Source: Rhizobium tumorigenes
Lineage (GTDB): Bacteria; Pseudomonadota; Alphaproteobacteria; Rhizobiales; Rhizobiaceae
Length of the DNA: 64,000 nucleotides
Assembly: GCF_003240565.2 (NCBI RefSeq)
Contig: NZ_CP117255.1
Coordinates: 3,144,501-3,208,500 of the forward strand
Direction of reading: 5' to 3'
Position numbers and translations under genes: made by a program. Position 1 is the first letter of the stretch, and each line of letters begins with the position of its first letter. Shown piece by piece: positions 49,286-59,007 of the stretch. The notes below the pieces were generated by a model. The model did no database searches. It saw only the letters and a program-made list of their open reading frames with translations, and was not told the origin of the DNA.

Positions 49286-50602
49286 TTTGCCCACGCAGAA
49301 CTCAGAGAAAATTACACCGAGCAAATCCTCCACATCCACATGCCCGGTTATCCGACCCAATGAGCGAGCAGCGGCGCGCAAATGCTCAGCTCTGATATCG
49401 AGTCCCTCAGACGAATTTAATGCGCAAGTGATGTCTGAAATCGCTTGTTCCAGCAATACACGATGTCTTCGTCTCGCGGGGACTGCCATGGAAAGACCAG
49501 TAGAGCGCTTGCTGAGTTCTGTCGAAATTCTTTCCCTTAATTCCGCCAGCCCCGTCCCATTTTGAACAGAGATACAAATATCAAATTGCTCACCTGGCCC
49601 GTGGATATCCGCTTTAGTCCCCACCTGAATCGCGTCTGAGTGAACCACAATCTCTGTTTCAGGACTGCCTATCTCCCTGAGCATGAGCACGAGGTCGGCT
49701 GCCTCAACGGTTTGAAGTGCGCGCTTCACACCTTCTGCTTCTACAACATCTTCCGTCTCGCGAAAGCCGGCGGTATCGAACAAGCGGACCCGAAAGCCGT
49801 CTATATCAAGATTAACCTCAAGCACATCGCGCGTCGTGCCGGCGATCTCTGTGACGATAGCAACATCTCGACCGGCCAACGTATTCAGCAAGGTGGACTT
49901 GCCGCTATTGGGCGGTCCAGCTATCGCAACTCGGAACCCATCGCGGACGATTTCTCCGAACTTTGCCCCAGCCAAATGGTCTGAAATCGCATCACGGATC
50001 AGGAGCATATCAGCCCAAACCTGGTCTGAGACGGAACCTGGCACATCACCTTCATCCGAGAAGTCGAGCTCGGCCTCGATCAGCGCCCTGGCCCGCGTTA
50101 TGCGGTTCGCCCAGGCGGCATACAGTTCGGAAAGTCCGCCGCTACTCTGTTCTATCGCCAGCCGCCGCTGCATTTCGGTTTCGGCCGCTAAGAGATCTGC
50201 GAGACCCTCCGCCTCCAGCAGGTCCATCCGTCCATTTTCGAACGCTCGTCGCGAAAATTCGCCATTCTCCGCCAGTCTGCATCCGGAAATAGCTGAAAGC
50301 TCGTCCAATATCGCAGCCGCAACCGCGAGGCCCCCATGCACTTGAAATTCCGCACAATCTTCTCCGGTGAACGAATTCGGACCGGGAAAAAGAAGGACAA
50401 TCCCCTTGTCGATCACCAAACCGTTTCGAGTCCGAATCGTTCGCAGTGAAGCAGTGCGAGGCGCAGGCAGTTGCCCTGCAATCTGCGAGGCCACCGCAAA
50501 TGCGCCATTACCACTGACGCGGATGACGGCGACGCCGGCGGGCAAGCCGCCGCTGGACAACGCATAGATCGTATCTGCAAATTCTGACACGTTGCACCGC
50601 AT
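49283..50602 (-). CDS. mnmE: tRNA modification GTPase MnmE (TrmE)
   Basis: This 439-residue GTPase is the partner of MnmG in wobble-uridine modification. The N-terminal folate-binding domain starts DTIYALSSGGLPAGVAVIRV; the G domain shows P-loop GPPNSGKST, G3 DTAGFRETEDV, and the protein ends with the catalytic CVGK. The start is uncertain: ATG at 50602 and an in-frame GTG at 50590 (SEFADTIYALSS) are both plausible and neither has a strong ribosome-binding site. It lies 101 bases upstream of mnmG and 82 bases downstream of rho. Confidence 0.95.
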   Translation of the reverse strand: MRCNVSEFADTIYALSSGGLPAGVAVIRVSGNGAFAVASQIAGQLPAPRTASLRTIRTRNGLVIDKGIVLLFPGPNSFTGEDCAEFQVHGGLAVAAAILDELSAISGCRLAENGEFSRRAFENGRMDLLEAEGLADLLAAETEMQRRLAIEQSSGGLSELYAAWANRITRARALIEAELDFSDEGDVPGSVSDQVWADMLLIRDAISDHLAGAKFGEIVRDGFRVAIAGPPNSGKSTLLNTLAGRDVAIVTEIAGTTRDVLEVNLDIDGFRVRLFDTAGFRETEDVVEAEGVKRALQTVEAADLVLMLREIGSPETEIVVHSDAIQVGTKADIHGPGEQFDICISVQNGTGLAELRERISTELSKRSTGLSMAVPARRRHRVLLEQAISDITCALNSSEGLDIRAEHLRAAARSLGRITGHVDVEDLLGVIFSEFCVGK

Positions 50603-50684
50603 TTGGTACGCAACCGAATCGATCCACCCAGCATAAAGGCCGCACATGGCGGCCCTTAAGTAGCAAACGTTCGGCCGACTGAAA

Positions 50685-51950
50685 TCAAGTATTCATCGAG
50701 TCGAAGAAATCCGGATTGTTCTTCGTCTGCTTCAGCTTGTCGATAAGGAATTCGATCGCATCCGTCGTACCCATCGGGGCGAGGATACGGCGAAGAACAA
50801 AGATCTTCTGCAGATCCTGACGCGGAACGAGCAGGTCTTCCTTACGCGTACCGGACTTAAGGATATCCATCGCCGGGAAGATGCGCTTGTCGGCGACCTT
50901 GCGGTCGAGCACGATTTCCGAGTTGCCGGTACCCTTGAATTCTTCGAAAATGACTTCGTCCATGCGGCTCCCGGTATCGATCAACGCTGTCGCGATGATC
51001 GTCAGCGATCCGCCTTCCTCGATATTTCGTGCAGCACCGAAGAAGCGCTTCGGGCGCTGCAGCGCGTTGGCGTCGACACCACCCGTCAGGACCTTGCCAG
51101 ACGATGGCACGACGGTGTTGTAGGCGCGACCGAGACGGGTGATCGAATCGAGCAGGATGACGACGTCACGACCGTGCTCGACGAGACGCTTCGCCTTCTC
51201 GATTACCATTTCAGCGACCTGTACGTGGCGAACCGCCGGCTCGTCAAAGGTTGATGACACGACTTCGCCGCGCACAGAGCGCTGCATGTCCGTCACTTCT
51301 TCAGGCCGTTCGTCAATGAGAAGGACAATCAGATAGCATTCGGGATGATTGGCCGTGATCGAGTGCGCAATGTTCTGGAGCAGGACGGTTTTACCGGTGC
51401 GCGGCGGGGCAACGATGAGGCCGCGCTGACCCTTGCCGATCGGCGCCACGAGATCGATGACGCGGGCAGAGAGATCCTTGGTCGTCGGCACATCGAGTTC
51501 CATACGGAACCGGTCGTTCGGATAAAGCGGCGTCAGGTTGTCGAAGTGAACCTTATGGCGAATTTTCTCAGGATCGTCGAAGTTGATCGTGTTGACCTTG
51601 AGGAGAGCAAAATAGCGCTCGCCTTCCTTAGGTCCACGGATCGGGCCTTCGACGGTGTCGCCGGTCTTCAGCGAGAAACGGCGGATCTGGGAGGGCGAAA
51701 TGTAGATATCATCGGGCCCGGGCAGATAGTTCGCATTGGCAGAGCGCAGGAAACCGAATCCGTCCTGGAGGACTTCAACCACGCCTTCGCCAATGATTTC
51801 CACGTCCTGGCTGGCCAGCACCTTCAGGATGGCAAACATCAATTCCTGTTTGCGCAGCGTGCTGGCGCTTTCGACCTCGAGCGATTCGGCGAAAGCCAGC
51901 AAATCGGTCGGGGATTTGCTTTTCAGTTCTTGCAGCTTCATTTCAGCCAT
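50685..51950 (-). CDS. rho: Transcription termination factor Rho
   Basis: This 421-residue hexameric RNA helicase stops transcription of untranslated RNA. The N-terminal RNA-binding OB fold includes [20 protein letters not shown]; the ATPase domain has [17 protein letters not shown] (Walker A), [13 protein letters not shown] and [16 protein letters not shown] (Walker B). Length is normal. A 185-base leader (51951-52135) separates it from hemJ; long rho leaders often carry autoregulation, but I see no specific element. Confidence 0.97.
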   Translation of the reverse strand: MAEMKLQELKSKSPTDLLAFAESLEVESASTLRKQELMFAILKVLASQDVEIIGEGVVEVLQDGFGFLRSANANYLPGPDDIYISPSQIRRFSLKTGDTVEGPIRGPKEGERYFALLKVNTINFDDPEKIRHKVHFDNLTPLYPNDRFRMELDVPTTKDLSARVIDLVAPIGKGQRGLIVAPPRTGKTVLLQNIAHSITANHPECYLIVLLIDERPEEVTDMQRSVRGEVVSSTFDEPAVRHVQVAEMVIEKAKRLVEHGRDVVILLDSITRLGRAYNTVVPSSGKVLTGGVDANALQRPKRFFGAARNIEEGGSLTIIATALIDTGSRMDEVIFEEFKGTGNSEIVLDRKVADKRIFPAMDILKSGTRKEDLLVPRQDLQKIFVLRRILAPMGTTDAIEFLIDKLKQTKNNPDFFDSMNT

Positions 51951-52135
51951 GAAGGGACCATTACTCTATTTTTAGAAAGGGAAAGGCGACGTTTTCGTAT
52001 TCGGGACCGCGAAGGGGACTCGCGGGCGACAGGATGAATACATGCCACGAAGATGAGATGCGCGAAAATAGCGACTTCCGCAGGAAGCCGCAAGGGGCAT
52101 GTCGCCGATGGCGAAAATTTAAAATGACGCCTTTT

Positions 52136-52681
52136 CTAGGCGAAAGGTTTGACCACGACGAGGATGACGATGGCAATCATCAGCAACGTCGGCCCCTCGT
52201 TGGCAAACCGCCAGTAGCGGGCCGAGCGGGTGTTCTGGTCCTTCGCAAAGGCTTTGACGGCACGACTGAAATAAACATGGACGCCAGTCAGAAGCACGAC
52301 AAGGGCAATCTTTGCATGCAGCCAACCGCCCTGGAATGCAAACCCCGACCAAGCAAGGTACAGCCCGAAGATCCAGGTGAGCATCATCGCCGGGTTCATG
52401 ATCACCTTGAGCAGCCGTTGCTCCATGACCTTGAAGGTTTCCGACTGGGCAGAGCCCGGTACGGCATCGGTGTGATAGATGAACAGCCGAGGCATGTAGA
52501 GCAGTCCGGCCATCCAGGAGATGACAGCGATGACATGCAATGCCTTGATCCACAGATAGAGGTTATCCGGGTTCCAGTAAAACAGCGCCACGGCGAGCAA
52601 CACGAATACGAGGATTGCAGTCAACGCGCGGCTGCGTGCCGTCCGTCCCGCCTTTTGATCCGTCTGCTTTTCGACCGTCAA
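52136..52681 (-). CDS. hemJ: Protoporphyrinogen IX oxidase HemJ
   Basis: This 181-residue inner-membrane protein converts protoporphyrinogen IX to protoporphyrin IX in heme synthesis. It has about five helices; [19 protein letters not shown] (~residues 43-61) with the heme-ligand histidine is characteristic, as are [14 protein letters not shown] and [14 protein letters not shown]. The TTG start (52679-52681) overlaps the hemE TGA as TTGA, so translation is coupled to hemE, matching their shared pathway. Confidence 0.93.
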   Translation of the reverse strand: MTVEKQTDQKAGRTARSRALTAILVFVLLAVALFYWNPDNLYLWIKALHVIAVISWMAGLLYMPRLFIYHTDAVPGSAQSETFKVMEQRLLKVIMNPAMMLTWIFGLYLAWSGFAFQGGWLHAKIALVVLLTGVHVYFSRAVKAFAKDQNTRSARYWRFANEGPTLLMIAIVILVVVKPFA

Positions 52682-53712
52682 AACTTGAAACTCCGCACCC
52701 TGTCGACCAGCACCGCAACATTCTCAGGATCTGCCTGGGGCGTGATGCCATGACCGAGGTTGAAGATCAGAGGTCCGTTGCCAAGCCGCTCCAGGATCCG
52801 GTCTATCCCGTCGGTCAGCGCATCGCCGCCAGCCACCAGCCGCATCGGATCGAGGTTGCCCTGGATCGGCCCGTCCTGCTGCAGCTCAGTCGCGAAGGAA
52901 AGGGGAACGGACCAGTCCAGGCCAATGGCATCGGCGCCGGTCTTGCGGCGATAATCCTTCAGCATGTAGCCGGCATTTTTGGCAAAGGCGATGATCCGCG
53001 CATGAGGACGGCGCGCCTTCACCGAAGCGATGATCCGCGCCACAGGAGCCACGGCAAATGCCTCGAATTCCGCTTCCCCGAGCACACCCGCCCAGGAATC
53101 GAAAATCTGCACCGCGTCGGCACCGGCATCGATCTGCGCCACGAGATAATCGGCAGAGAGCTCGGCGAGCATTGCCAGCAGGTGTTCGAAAGCCTTTCGA
53201 TGGCGATAGCCGAACAGACGGGCCGGCGCCTGATCAGGAGTCCCGTGCCCGGCGATCATGTACGTTGCCACCGTCCACGGAGCCCCGCAGAAACCGAGCA
53301 GCGTCGTTTCGCCCGGCAGTTCGGCGCGCAGCCGCCGCACAGTTTCAAACACAGGCTTCAGGTGCTCGAGCACATCCTTCGGTTCAAGAGCCAGAATGCC
53401 GGCCTCATCGATAGGATCCATCTGCGGCCCGTGGCCTTCCGTAAACCTTACATTCCGATGCAAGGCGTCAGGGATGACGAGGATATCCGAAAACAATATC
53501 GCAGCATCGAAACCATAGCGCCTTATCGGCTGCAGCGTCACCTCGACGGCGTGATCCGGCGAATAACAGAGATCCAGAAAGCTCCCTGCCTGAGCCCTCG
53601 TTGCCTTGTATTCAGGGAGATATCGACCTGCCTGTCGCATTAGCCATATCGGAGGGGGGGTCAGCGTTTCTCCCGCCAACACTCTCATAATTGCCCTGCG
53701 TTCTGCCGTCAA
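52678..53712 (-). CDS. hemE: Uroporphyrinogen decarboxylase
   Basis: This 344-residue enzyme decarboxylates the four acetate side chains of uroporphyrinogen III. It contains [16 protein letters not shown] with the family arginines and the FSDILVIP and [13 protein letters not shown] segments of the active site. The start is TTG (53710-53712) with AGAGG upstream. It is the first gene to the left of the candidate oriC and leads hemE-hemJ away from it; in several alphaproteobacteria hemE borders the chromosomal origin. Confidence 0.96.
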   Translation of the reverse strand: MTAERRAIMRVLAGETLTPPPIWLMRQAGRYLPEYKATRAQAGSFLDLCYSPDHAVEVTLQPIRRYGFDAAILFSDILVIPDALHRNVRFTEGHGPQMDPIDEAGILALEPKDVLEHLKPVFETVRRLRAELPGETTLLGFCGAPWTVATYMIAGHGTPDQAPARLFGYRHRKAFEHLLAMLAELSADYLVAQIDAGADAVQIFDSWAGVLGEAEFEAFAVAPVARIIASVKARRPHARIIAFAKNAGYMLKDYRRKTGADAIGLDWSVPLSFATELQQDGPIQGNLDPMRLVAGGDALTDGIDRILERLGNGPLIFNLGHGITPQADPENVAVLVDRVRSFKF

Positions 53713-54113
53713 ATGCCTCTTCCCTCTAAAAATTATAAAGATCTTCTTAAGGTTTCTATTTCTAAGAGTCGGTGACTATCAAGGATTATCACTTATCCAT
53801 GCGAACTCCCCGTGACTGCCATATTCCGAAATAGTCGGGACGAAAATTGCCGCATCCTGACGAGATATGGGGACTGAATGAATTTCATCAATCATCCCTG
53901 ACATTTAGCGTGGCCACAGATTTGCGTATCCTGTGGACAAGCTTAGGATGACAATCGGTCGAAGCTTCTTTATCCCCAGTCTTCACAGCCTCTGTTTTCA
54001 GCAAGCCGCAAAATCGCAATTGTGGACAACTTGGCAGTTATCCCAGCCCCTCCGCCATGAGGCTGCCCAATTATATTTTCCTCCCCGGTTATCAACAGAC
54101 GACGGAAAACAAC
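53713..54113. other. Candidate chromosomal replication origin (oriC)
   Basis: This 401-base interval between divergently transcribed hemE and ppsR is AT-richer than its surroundings. It holds several 9-mers close to the DnaA box TTATCCACA: TTATCCATG (53793-53801), TGTGGACAA (53932-53940) and again (54021-54029), both TTGTCCACA on the other strand, TTATCCCCA (53970-53978), TTATCCCAG (54038-54046) and TTATCAACA (54089-54097). An AT-rich stretch at 53727-53765 could be the unwinding element, and a GANTC (GAGTC, 53766-53770) lies beside it. Genes on both sides are transcribed outward and parAB/parS are nearby. Location next to hemE agrees with known alphaproteobacterial origins. Confidence 0.75.
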
Positions 54114-54935
54114 GTGGAGAACAGAATAAATTTCTTTCATCTGCACCTGATATCTGACTCAACCGGAGAGACTCTCATTTCTGCTGGAAGGGCGGCCTCG
54201 GTCCAATTCCAGGCGAGCCAGCCAATCGAGCATGTCTACCCGCTGATCCGCAATCGCCGACAGCTGCTGCCGGTGCTCGAGGCGATCGATGCTTCTCCGG
54301 GTATCGTGCTCTACACTATCGTCGATCACGAACTTGCCGATCTCATCGACGAGCGCTGCAAGGCGATGGGTGTCCCGTGCGTCGCTGTGCTCGAACCGGT
54401 ACTCAACGTCTTCCAGACCTATCTCGGCGCCGTTTCCCGACGCAGGGTGGGCGCCCAACATGTGATGAATGCGGATTACTTCGCCCGCATCGAAGCGTTG
54501 AATTTCACCATGGATCACGATGACGGCCAGATGCCGGACGATTATAATGATGCCGACGTCGTCATCGTCGGCATCAGTCGAACGTCAAAAACTCCGACCA
54601 GCATCTATCTCGCCAATCGCGGCATCAAAACCGCCAATATTCCGATCGTCTACGGCGTACCGCTGCCGCCGAGCCTGGCTGCCGCAACCAAGCCTCTCAT
54701 CGTCGGCCTGATCGCCACCACCGACCGGATTTCACAGGTTCGCGAAAATCGCATCCTCGGCACTACGCCCGGCTTCGATCGCGGTCATTATACGGATCGC
54801 GCGACGATCTCCGAGGAATTGAAATATGCCCGTGCGCTTTGCGCCAGGCACAGCTGGCCCGTCATCGACGTGACCCGGCGCTCGATCGAAGAAACGGCTG
54901 CCGCCATCGTTGCCCTGAAACCGAAGCTGCGCTAA
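54114..54935 (+). CDS. ppsR: Pyruvate, phosphate dikinase regulatory protein (PSRP)
   Basis: This 273-residue bifunctional enzyme phosphorylates (with ADP) and dephosphorylates a threonine of pyruvate phosphate dikinase, switching it off and on. The start [19 protein letters not shown], the P-loop [15 protein letters not shown] and the [15 protein letters not shown] segment are family marks. The GTG at 54114 gives the usual length; the frame is open back to an ATG at 54057, inside the candidate origin. It leads ppsR-maf-aroE-coaE-dnaQ to the right. Confidence 0.94.
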   Translation: MENRINFFHLHLISDSTGETLISAGRAASVQFQASQPIEHVYPLIRNRRQLLPVLEAIDASPGIVLYTIVDHELADLIDERCKAMGVPCVAVLEPVLNVFQTYLGAVSRRRVGAQHVMNADYFARIEALNFTMDHDDGQMPDDYNDADVVIVGISRTSKTPTSIYLANRGIKTANIPIVYGVPLPPSLAAATKPLIVGLIATTDRISQVRENRILGTTPGFDRGHYTDRATISEELKYARALCARHSWPVIDVTRRSIEETAAAIVALKPKLR

Positions 54936-54969
54936 GCGCAAGTCTGCCGAACAGCGCAGGAACAACCCC

Positions 54970-55569
54970 ATGACATCGCCACTCATCCTCGCGTCCTCCA
55001 GCCCCTTTCGTCGCATGCTGATGGAAAATGCCGGTCTGCGGTTCGAATCCATCGCTGCCAGCATCGACGAACGTGCCATTGAGGCACCGCTTGAAAAAGC
55101 CGGCGCCAGCCCGGATGCTGTTGCGCTGGTTCTTGCCAAGGCCAAGGCTGTCGCTGTCAGCGAAAGCCACCATGGTTCGCTGGTCATAGGTTCGGACCAG
55201 ACGATGTCGCTCGGCTCTCGCGTGTTTCACAAGCCGAAGGATAGCGCCGAGGCAGAGGCCCATCTGCTGGCCCTCTCGGGAAAAACCCACCGGTTGAACA
55301 GTGCCGTCGCGATCGCAAGGGATGGCGACATCCTCTGGGAGCACCTGTCCCACGCCGAATTGACAATGCGGACGCTCACACCCGCTTTTATCCATCGCCA
55401 TATCGGCAGGGTCGGCGGCAAGGCGCTCGGCAGCGTCGGGGCCTATCAGCTGGAAGGCGAGGGGATACAGTTATTCTCACGGATAGACGGCGACTACTTT
55501 ACAATCCTCGGCCTTCCCATGCTGCCGCTGCTGGCCGAATTGCGGGCCCTGGAGGCAATCGATGTATGA
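54970..55569 (+). CDS. maf: Maf-family nucleotide pyrophosphatase
   Basis: This 199-residue Maf/HAM1-like protein begins [20 protein letters not shown], with the SSSPFRR variant of the Maf motif, and continues VIGSDQTM and [12 protein letters not shown]. It is expected to hydrolyse non-canonical or methylated nucleoside triphosphates to monophosphates; the YhdE- or YceF-type specificity is not clear. It lies 34 bases after ppsR and overlaps aroE, whose ATG is at 55562. Confidence 0.9.
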   Translation: MTSPLILASSSPFRRMLMENAGLRFESIAASIDERAIEAPLEKAGASPDAVALVLAKAKAVAVSESHHGSLVIGSDQTMSLGSRVFHKPKDSAEAEAHLLALSGKTHRLNSAVAIARDGDILWEHLSHAELTMRTLTPAFIHRHIGRVGGKALGSVGAYQLEGEGIQLFSRIDGDYFTILGLPMLPLLAELRALEAIDV

Positions 55570-56422
55570 TTCACGTGAAACAATCGGCCGGCGTGCCTTC
55601 GTCACAGGCTATCCTGTCAGCCATTCCCGCTCGCCGCTCATCCATGGACACTGGCTTAAAACACTGGGCATCGCTGGCAGCTATCAGGCTCACGCCGTGT
55701 CCCCGGGAGATTTCCCCGGCTTCATCGCATCGCTGAAGGATGGCGCGGATGGCTTCGTCGGTGGCAACGTCACGATCCCGCACAAGGAACAGGCATTCGC
55801 GCTGGCTGACCGGCCGGACGAATTGGCGCAGGAGCTCGGCGCCGCCAATACGCTGTGGTTGGAGAACGGCCAACTCATGGCCACCAATACCGATGGCCAC
55901 GGCTTTGTCGCCAATCTCGATGCGCGCCATCCCGGGTGGGACAAGGTGGAAATCGCCGTCGTCCTCGGCGCCGGCGGCGCAAGCCGCGCTATCATCCAGG
56001 CAGTTCGCAATCGCGGCATCGCCACTATCCACGTGGTCAACCGGACCCTGGATCGGGCGCACGAACTTGCCGACCGGTTCGGTCCCAGCGTCCATGCCCA
56101 TCCGGAAAAGGCTTTGCGCGAGGTCATGCAGTCGGCGGGCTTGTTCATCAATACCACCTCCCTTGGTATGAATGGAGGCCCGGCCCCAGCAATCGATTTC
56201 ACGACGATGGCGAGGAACGCCGTTGCCACAGATATCGTCTACGTGCCGCTGAAGACGGAAATTCTTGCCCAAGCCGAACGGCAGGGCATCGCCACGGTCG
56301 ACGGTCTCGGCATGCTGCTACACCAGGCGGTGCCGGGATTTGAAAAGTGGTTTGGCCAGCGCCCAGAGGTTGATGACCGTCTGCGGCAGTTGGTTATCGC
56401 AGATATGGAAGCGCACAAATGA
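55562..56422 (+). CDS. aroE: Shikimate dehydrogenase
   Basis: This 286-residue NADPH enzyme reduces 3-dehydroshikimate to shikimate. It shows [17 protein letters not shown] (substrate site), [13 protein letters not shown] with the catalytic lysine, GAANTLW, and the nucleotide fold [13 protein letters not shown] parS-like site (55567-55582) is written into codons 2-7. It overlaps maf upstream and coaE downstream (ATGA). Confidence 0.96.
   Translation: MYDSRETIGRRAFVTGYPVSHSRSPLIHGHWLKTLGIAGSYQAHAVSPGDFPGFIASLKDGADGFVGGNVTIPHKEQAFALADRPDELAQELGAANTLWLENGQLMATNTDGHGFVANLDARHPGWDKVEIAVVLGAGGASRAIIQAVRNRGIATIHVVNRTLDRAHELADRFGPSVHAHPEKALREVMQSAGLFINTTSLGMNGGPAPAIDFTTMARNAVATDIVYVPLKTEILAQAERQGIATVDGLGMLLHQAVPGFEKWFGQRPEVDDRLRQLVIADMEAHK
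55567..55582. promoter_or_regulatory. parS-like site 5 (15/16), inside aroE 5' end
   Basis: TGATTCACGTGAAACA has a single mismatch (T to A at position 3) from the parS consensus. It overlaps the end of maf and codons 2-7 of aroE, and lies about 1.5 kb to the right of the candidate origin, on the opposite side from the other sites. Confidence 0.8.
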
Positions 56423-57021
56423 TCCGGCTTGGCCTGACGGGCTCGATCGGCATGGGCAAGACGACAACGGCCAGGCTGTTTGCCGATGCCGGCATTCCGG
56501 TCAACGATGCCGACAAGGCGGTGCACGAACTTTATGCGGGCGAGGCGGCACCTTTGATCGAGGAGGCTTTTCCGGGAACAGTTGCAGGCGGTCTCGTTGA
56601 CCGGCAGCTGTTGTCTAGGCAATTGGCAGCGAACCCGGCTGGCTTCAAGACACTCGAGGCCATAGTCCATCCGCTGGTGCGCCGCCGCGAATTGGCATTC
56701 CTGGGTGAGCAGGCCCTGGCCGGCGCCGATATCGTTGTGCTCGACATTCCGCTGTTGTTCGAAACGGCAAGCACAGATCGCGTCGATCGCATCGTCGTCG
56801 TCACTTGTGATCCACAGCTTCAGCGCCAGAGGGTTCTTGCGCGACCGGGCATGACGGAGGAGAAGTTCAATATGATTCTCTCTCGGCAGATGCCGGACGC
56901 CGACAAGCGGGCGAGGGCGGATTTCTTGATCGATACCGACAACGGTATCGAGCCGGCCCGCAGCCAGGTCGCGGCGATCATTGCCGCCCTGAGGACAGGC
57001 ACGACGGACAGGGACTGCTGA
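56419..57021 (+). CDS. coaE: Dephospho-CoA kinase
   Basis: This 200-residue kinase adds the 3'-phosphate that completes coenzyme A. P-loop [14 protein letters not shown] is at residues 4-17, followed by [12 protein letters not shown] and [20 protein letters not shown] and the lid region [13 protein letters not shown] follow. The ATG overlaps the aroE stop, and dnaQ starts one base after its stop, so all three are translated together. Confidence 0.96.
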   Translation: MIRLGLTGSIGMGKTTTARLFADAGIPVNDADKAVHELYAGEAAPLIEEAFPGTVAGGLVDRQLLSRQLAANPAGFKTLEAIVHPLVRRRELAFLGEQALAGADIVVLDIPLLFETASTDRVDRIVVVTCDPQLQRQRVLARPGMTEEKFNMILSRQMPDADKRARADFLIDTDNGIEPARSQVAAIIAALRTGTTDRDC

Positions 57022-57022
57022 C

Positions 57023-57736
57023 ATGCGCGAAATCATCTTCGATACGGAAACGACAGGCCTCGACAGCCGCACAGACCGCATCATCGAAATCGGTGGCGTC
57101 GAGCTGTTCAACCATTTTCCGACGGGACGCACCTTTCACATGTACGTCAATCCGGCCGGCCAGAAAGTCCATCCGGACGCGCTGGCGGTGCACGGCATTA
57201 CCGACGAGTTCCTTGCCGACAAGCCACCCTTTGCCGACGTCGCCGGACCGATGCTGGAATTTTTCGGCGACGCCAAGTGGATAGCCCATAACGCCAATTT
57301 CGACATGGGCTTCATCAATGCGGAGCTGGCGCGTCTCGGCATGCCGTCGATCCTGCCGGAGATGGTGATCGACACCCTGTCTCTTGCCCGTCGCAAAAAC
57401 CCGATGGGTCCGAATTCTCTCGATGCCCTCTGCCGCCGCTATGGCATCGACAATACCCACCGCACCAAGCACGGTGCGCTGCTAGACTCGGAATTGCTGG
57501 CAGAAGTCTATATCGAGATGATCGGCGGCCGGCAGACAGCCTTGGGTCTAAGCTCCGATAAAGGCGGTCAGAGCGGTTCAGATCGCCGGATGGACAATGA
57601 CGACGTGGTTGTCGCGGTGCTTGCGAGACCATCTCCGCTGCCGGACAGGGTAAGCGATCTGGAGCGCGAAGCACATCGGGCGCTGCTCGCCAAGCTCGGA
57701 GAAAAGAGCATCTGGCTGAAATACAGTTCTGCCTGA
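57023..57736 (+). CDS. dnaQ: DNA polymerase III subunit epsilon (3'-5' exonuclease)
   Basis: This 237-residue proofreading exonuclease of the replicase has the DEDDh motifs: ExoI FDTETTGLD (D7, E9), ExoII AHNANFDMGFI and ExoIII region RTKHGALLDSELLAEVY. The C-terminal ~50 residues, which bind the alpha subunit, follow. It starts one base after coaE and ends the ppsR-to-dnaQ run; SecB converges on it. Confidence 0.96.
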   Translation: MREIIFDTETTGLDSRTDRIIEIGGVELFNHFPTGRTFHMYVNPAGQKVHPDALAVHGITDEFLADKPPFADVAGPMLEFFGDAKWIAHNANFDMGFINAELARLGMPSILPEMVIDTLSLARRKNPMGPNSLDALCRRYGIDNTHRTKHGALLDSELLAEVYIEMIGGRQTALGLSSDKGGQSGSDRRMDNDDVVVAVLARPSPLPDRVSDLEREAHRALLAKLGEKSIWLKYSSA

Positions 57737-57744
57737 TAGATATA

Positions 57745-57770
57745 AAAAATGCCCGGACAAGCCGGGCACA
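57745..57770 (-). terminator. Intrinsic terminator of secB
   Basis: Read on the minus strand, TGCCCGG, loop CTTG and TCCGGGCA form a stem followed by TTTTTT. It ends about 24 bases after the secB stop, between convergent dnaQ and secB. Confidence 0.85.
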
Positions 57771-57793
57771 TGTCTCATCATATCGATCGAGGA

Positions 57794-58270
57794 TTAGTTC
57801 GGAACGGAGCTGACCTGCGCACGTGTCTGTTCTTCGGCAACGCGCTGGGTGAACATCGTCGCGAAATCGATCGGGTCGATGATCAGTGGCGGGAAGCCGC
57901 CGTTGCGGGTGACGTCGGCAATGATCTGGCGCGCGAACGGGAACAGCAGGCGTGGGCATTCGATGAACAGCAGTGGCAGCATATGCTCCTGCGGAAAGCC
58001 AACGACCCGGAAAACGCCGCCATAAACCAGCTCGGTGTGGAATACGGTCTTGCCGTCATCCTTGGCATCGGCATTCAGCGTCAGCACGACGTCAAAATCG
58101 GTGTCAGACAGCGGGTTGGCATTGACGTTGACGTTGATATTGATTTCCGGCGGCTTGTCGCGGGACTGCAGCGAGCGCGGCGCACCGGGATTTTCGAAGG
58201 ACAGATCCTTCGTGTACTGGGCAAGAACAGATAGGCTGGGGGCGGTCTCGCCGTTGATTTCGTCGGCCAT
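57794..58270 (-). CDS. secB: Protein-export chaperone SecB
   Basis: This 158-residue tetrameric chaperone keeps preproteins unfolded and hands them to SecA. Family features are [20 protein letters not shown] at the start, [19 protein letters not shown], and the C-terminal FPRARQII-like [20 protein letters not shown]. It lies head-to-tail after fxsA on the minus strand and has its own terminator. Confidence 0.96.
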   Translation of the reverse strand: MADEINGETAPSLSVLAQYTKDLSFENPGAPRSLQSRDKPPEININVNVNANPLSDTDFDVVLTLNADAKDDGKTVFHTELVYGGVFRVVGFPQEHMLPLLFIECPRLLFPFARQIIADVTRNGGFPPLIIDPIDFATMFTQRVAEEQTRAQVSSVPN

Positions 58271-58360
58271 GGCACTTCCTCGCGGCTCAAAATGGTGTCG
58301 CCATCTAACATTTCATGCCGGGGCTTACAACCCTTCGGCAGCCGGCCCGAAACCGGGGCG

Positions 58361-58867
58361 TCAGTCCTTCAGACGCTTGCGATCGGACCACGGAGAGCCT
58401 GGATTCGGGCCGCGCCGAAAATCGTCGGCGTCGAGATCGACCACGGGACCGGAGCTGTTCGGCCTTTCCGGTGCGCTGCGCGAGCGATTGAACGCCGGCG
58501 AAGACCCCAGGATGACGATGCGGCGGCTGAGAAACTTCCAGGCAAGATCGCGCACCCCAGGAATGAAGAGAAGCAGGCCGAGGATGTCCGTGAAGAAGCC
58601 GGGTACCAGCAGCAGGAACGCAGCCACCACCACCATTGCACCATGCACGAGATCGCGGGCAGGCGCTGCGCCGTCGCGGCTTGCCATCGAGAGCCGCCGC
58701 AGGATGCTCAATCCCTGAGATCGCAGCAGGAAAGCGCCGACGACAACACTGAGGACGACGAGCCCGAGCGTTGCCCAGAGACCGATCGCCTTGCCGACCA
58801 CGACGAAGCCGGCGATCTCCACCAGGGGGAGCAGCAGGACGAAGGCAGGTAGAAGCGAAAGGCGCAT
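58361..58867 (-). CDS. FxsA family membrane protein
   Basis: The 168-residue protein has three to four hydrophobic segments in its first ~120 residues (LSLLPAFVLLLPLVEIAGFV; LWATLGLVVLSVVVGAFLL; MVVVAAFLLLVPGFFTDILG), the FxsA pattern including PGFFTDILGLLL, then a polar C-terminal tail. E. coli FxsA affects phage exclusion when overexpressed; its normal role is unknown. The ATG at 58867 follows GAGGAAGAG. It is divergent from the Tim44-like gene and upstream of secB. Confidence 0.9.
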   Translation of the reverse strand: MRLSLLPAFVLLLPLVEIAGFVVVGKAIGLWATLGLVVLSVVVGAFLLRSQGLSILRRLSMASRDGAAPARDLVHGAMVVVAAFLLLVPGFFTDILGLLLFIPGVRDLAWKFLSRRIVILGSSPAFNRSRSAPERPNSSGPVVDLDADDFRRGPNPGSPWSDRKRLKD

Positions 58868-59007
58868 GGTCTCTTCCTCGAATGAGTAACTCGTCTGCCG
58901 TTCAGCATAGCAGATCACAAAGATGAGGACCTGCTATTTGAATGATGGCATTATGCTGACTATATGGGTGTTGAAACTTCGAATGTGAACAGTGGTGCCG
59001 GAGCGAT

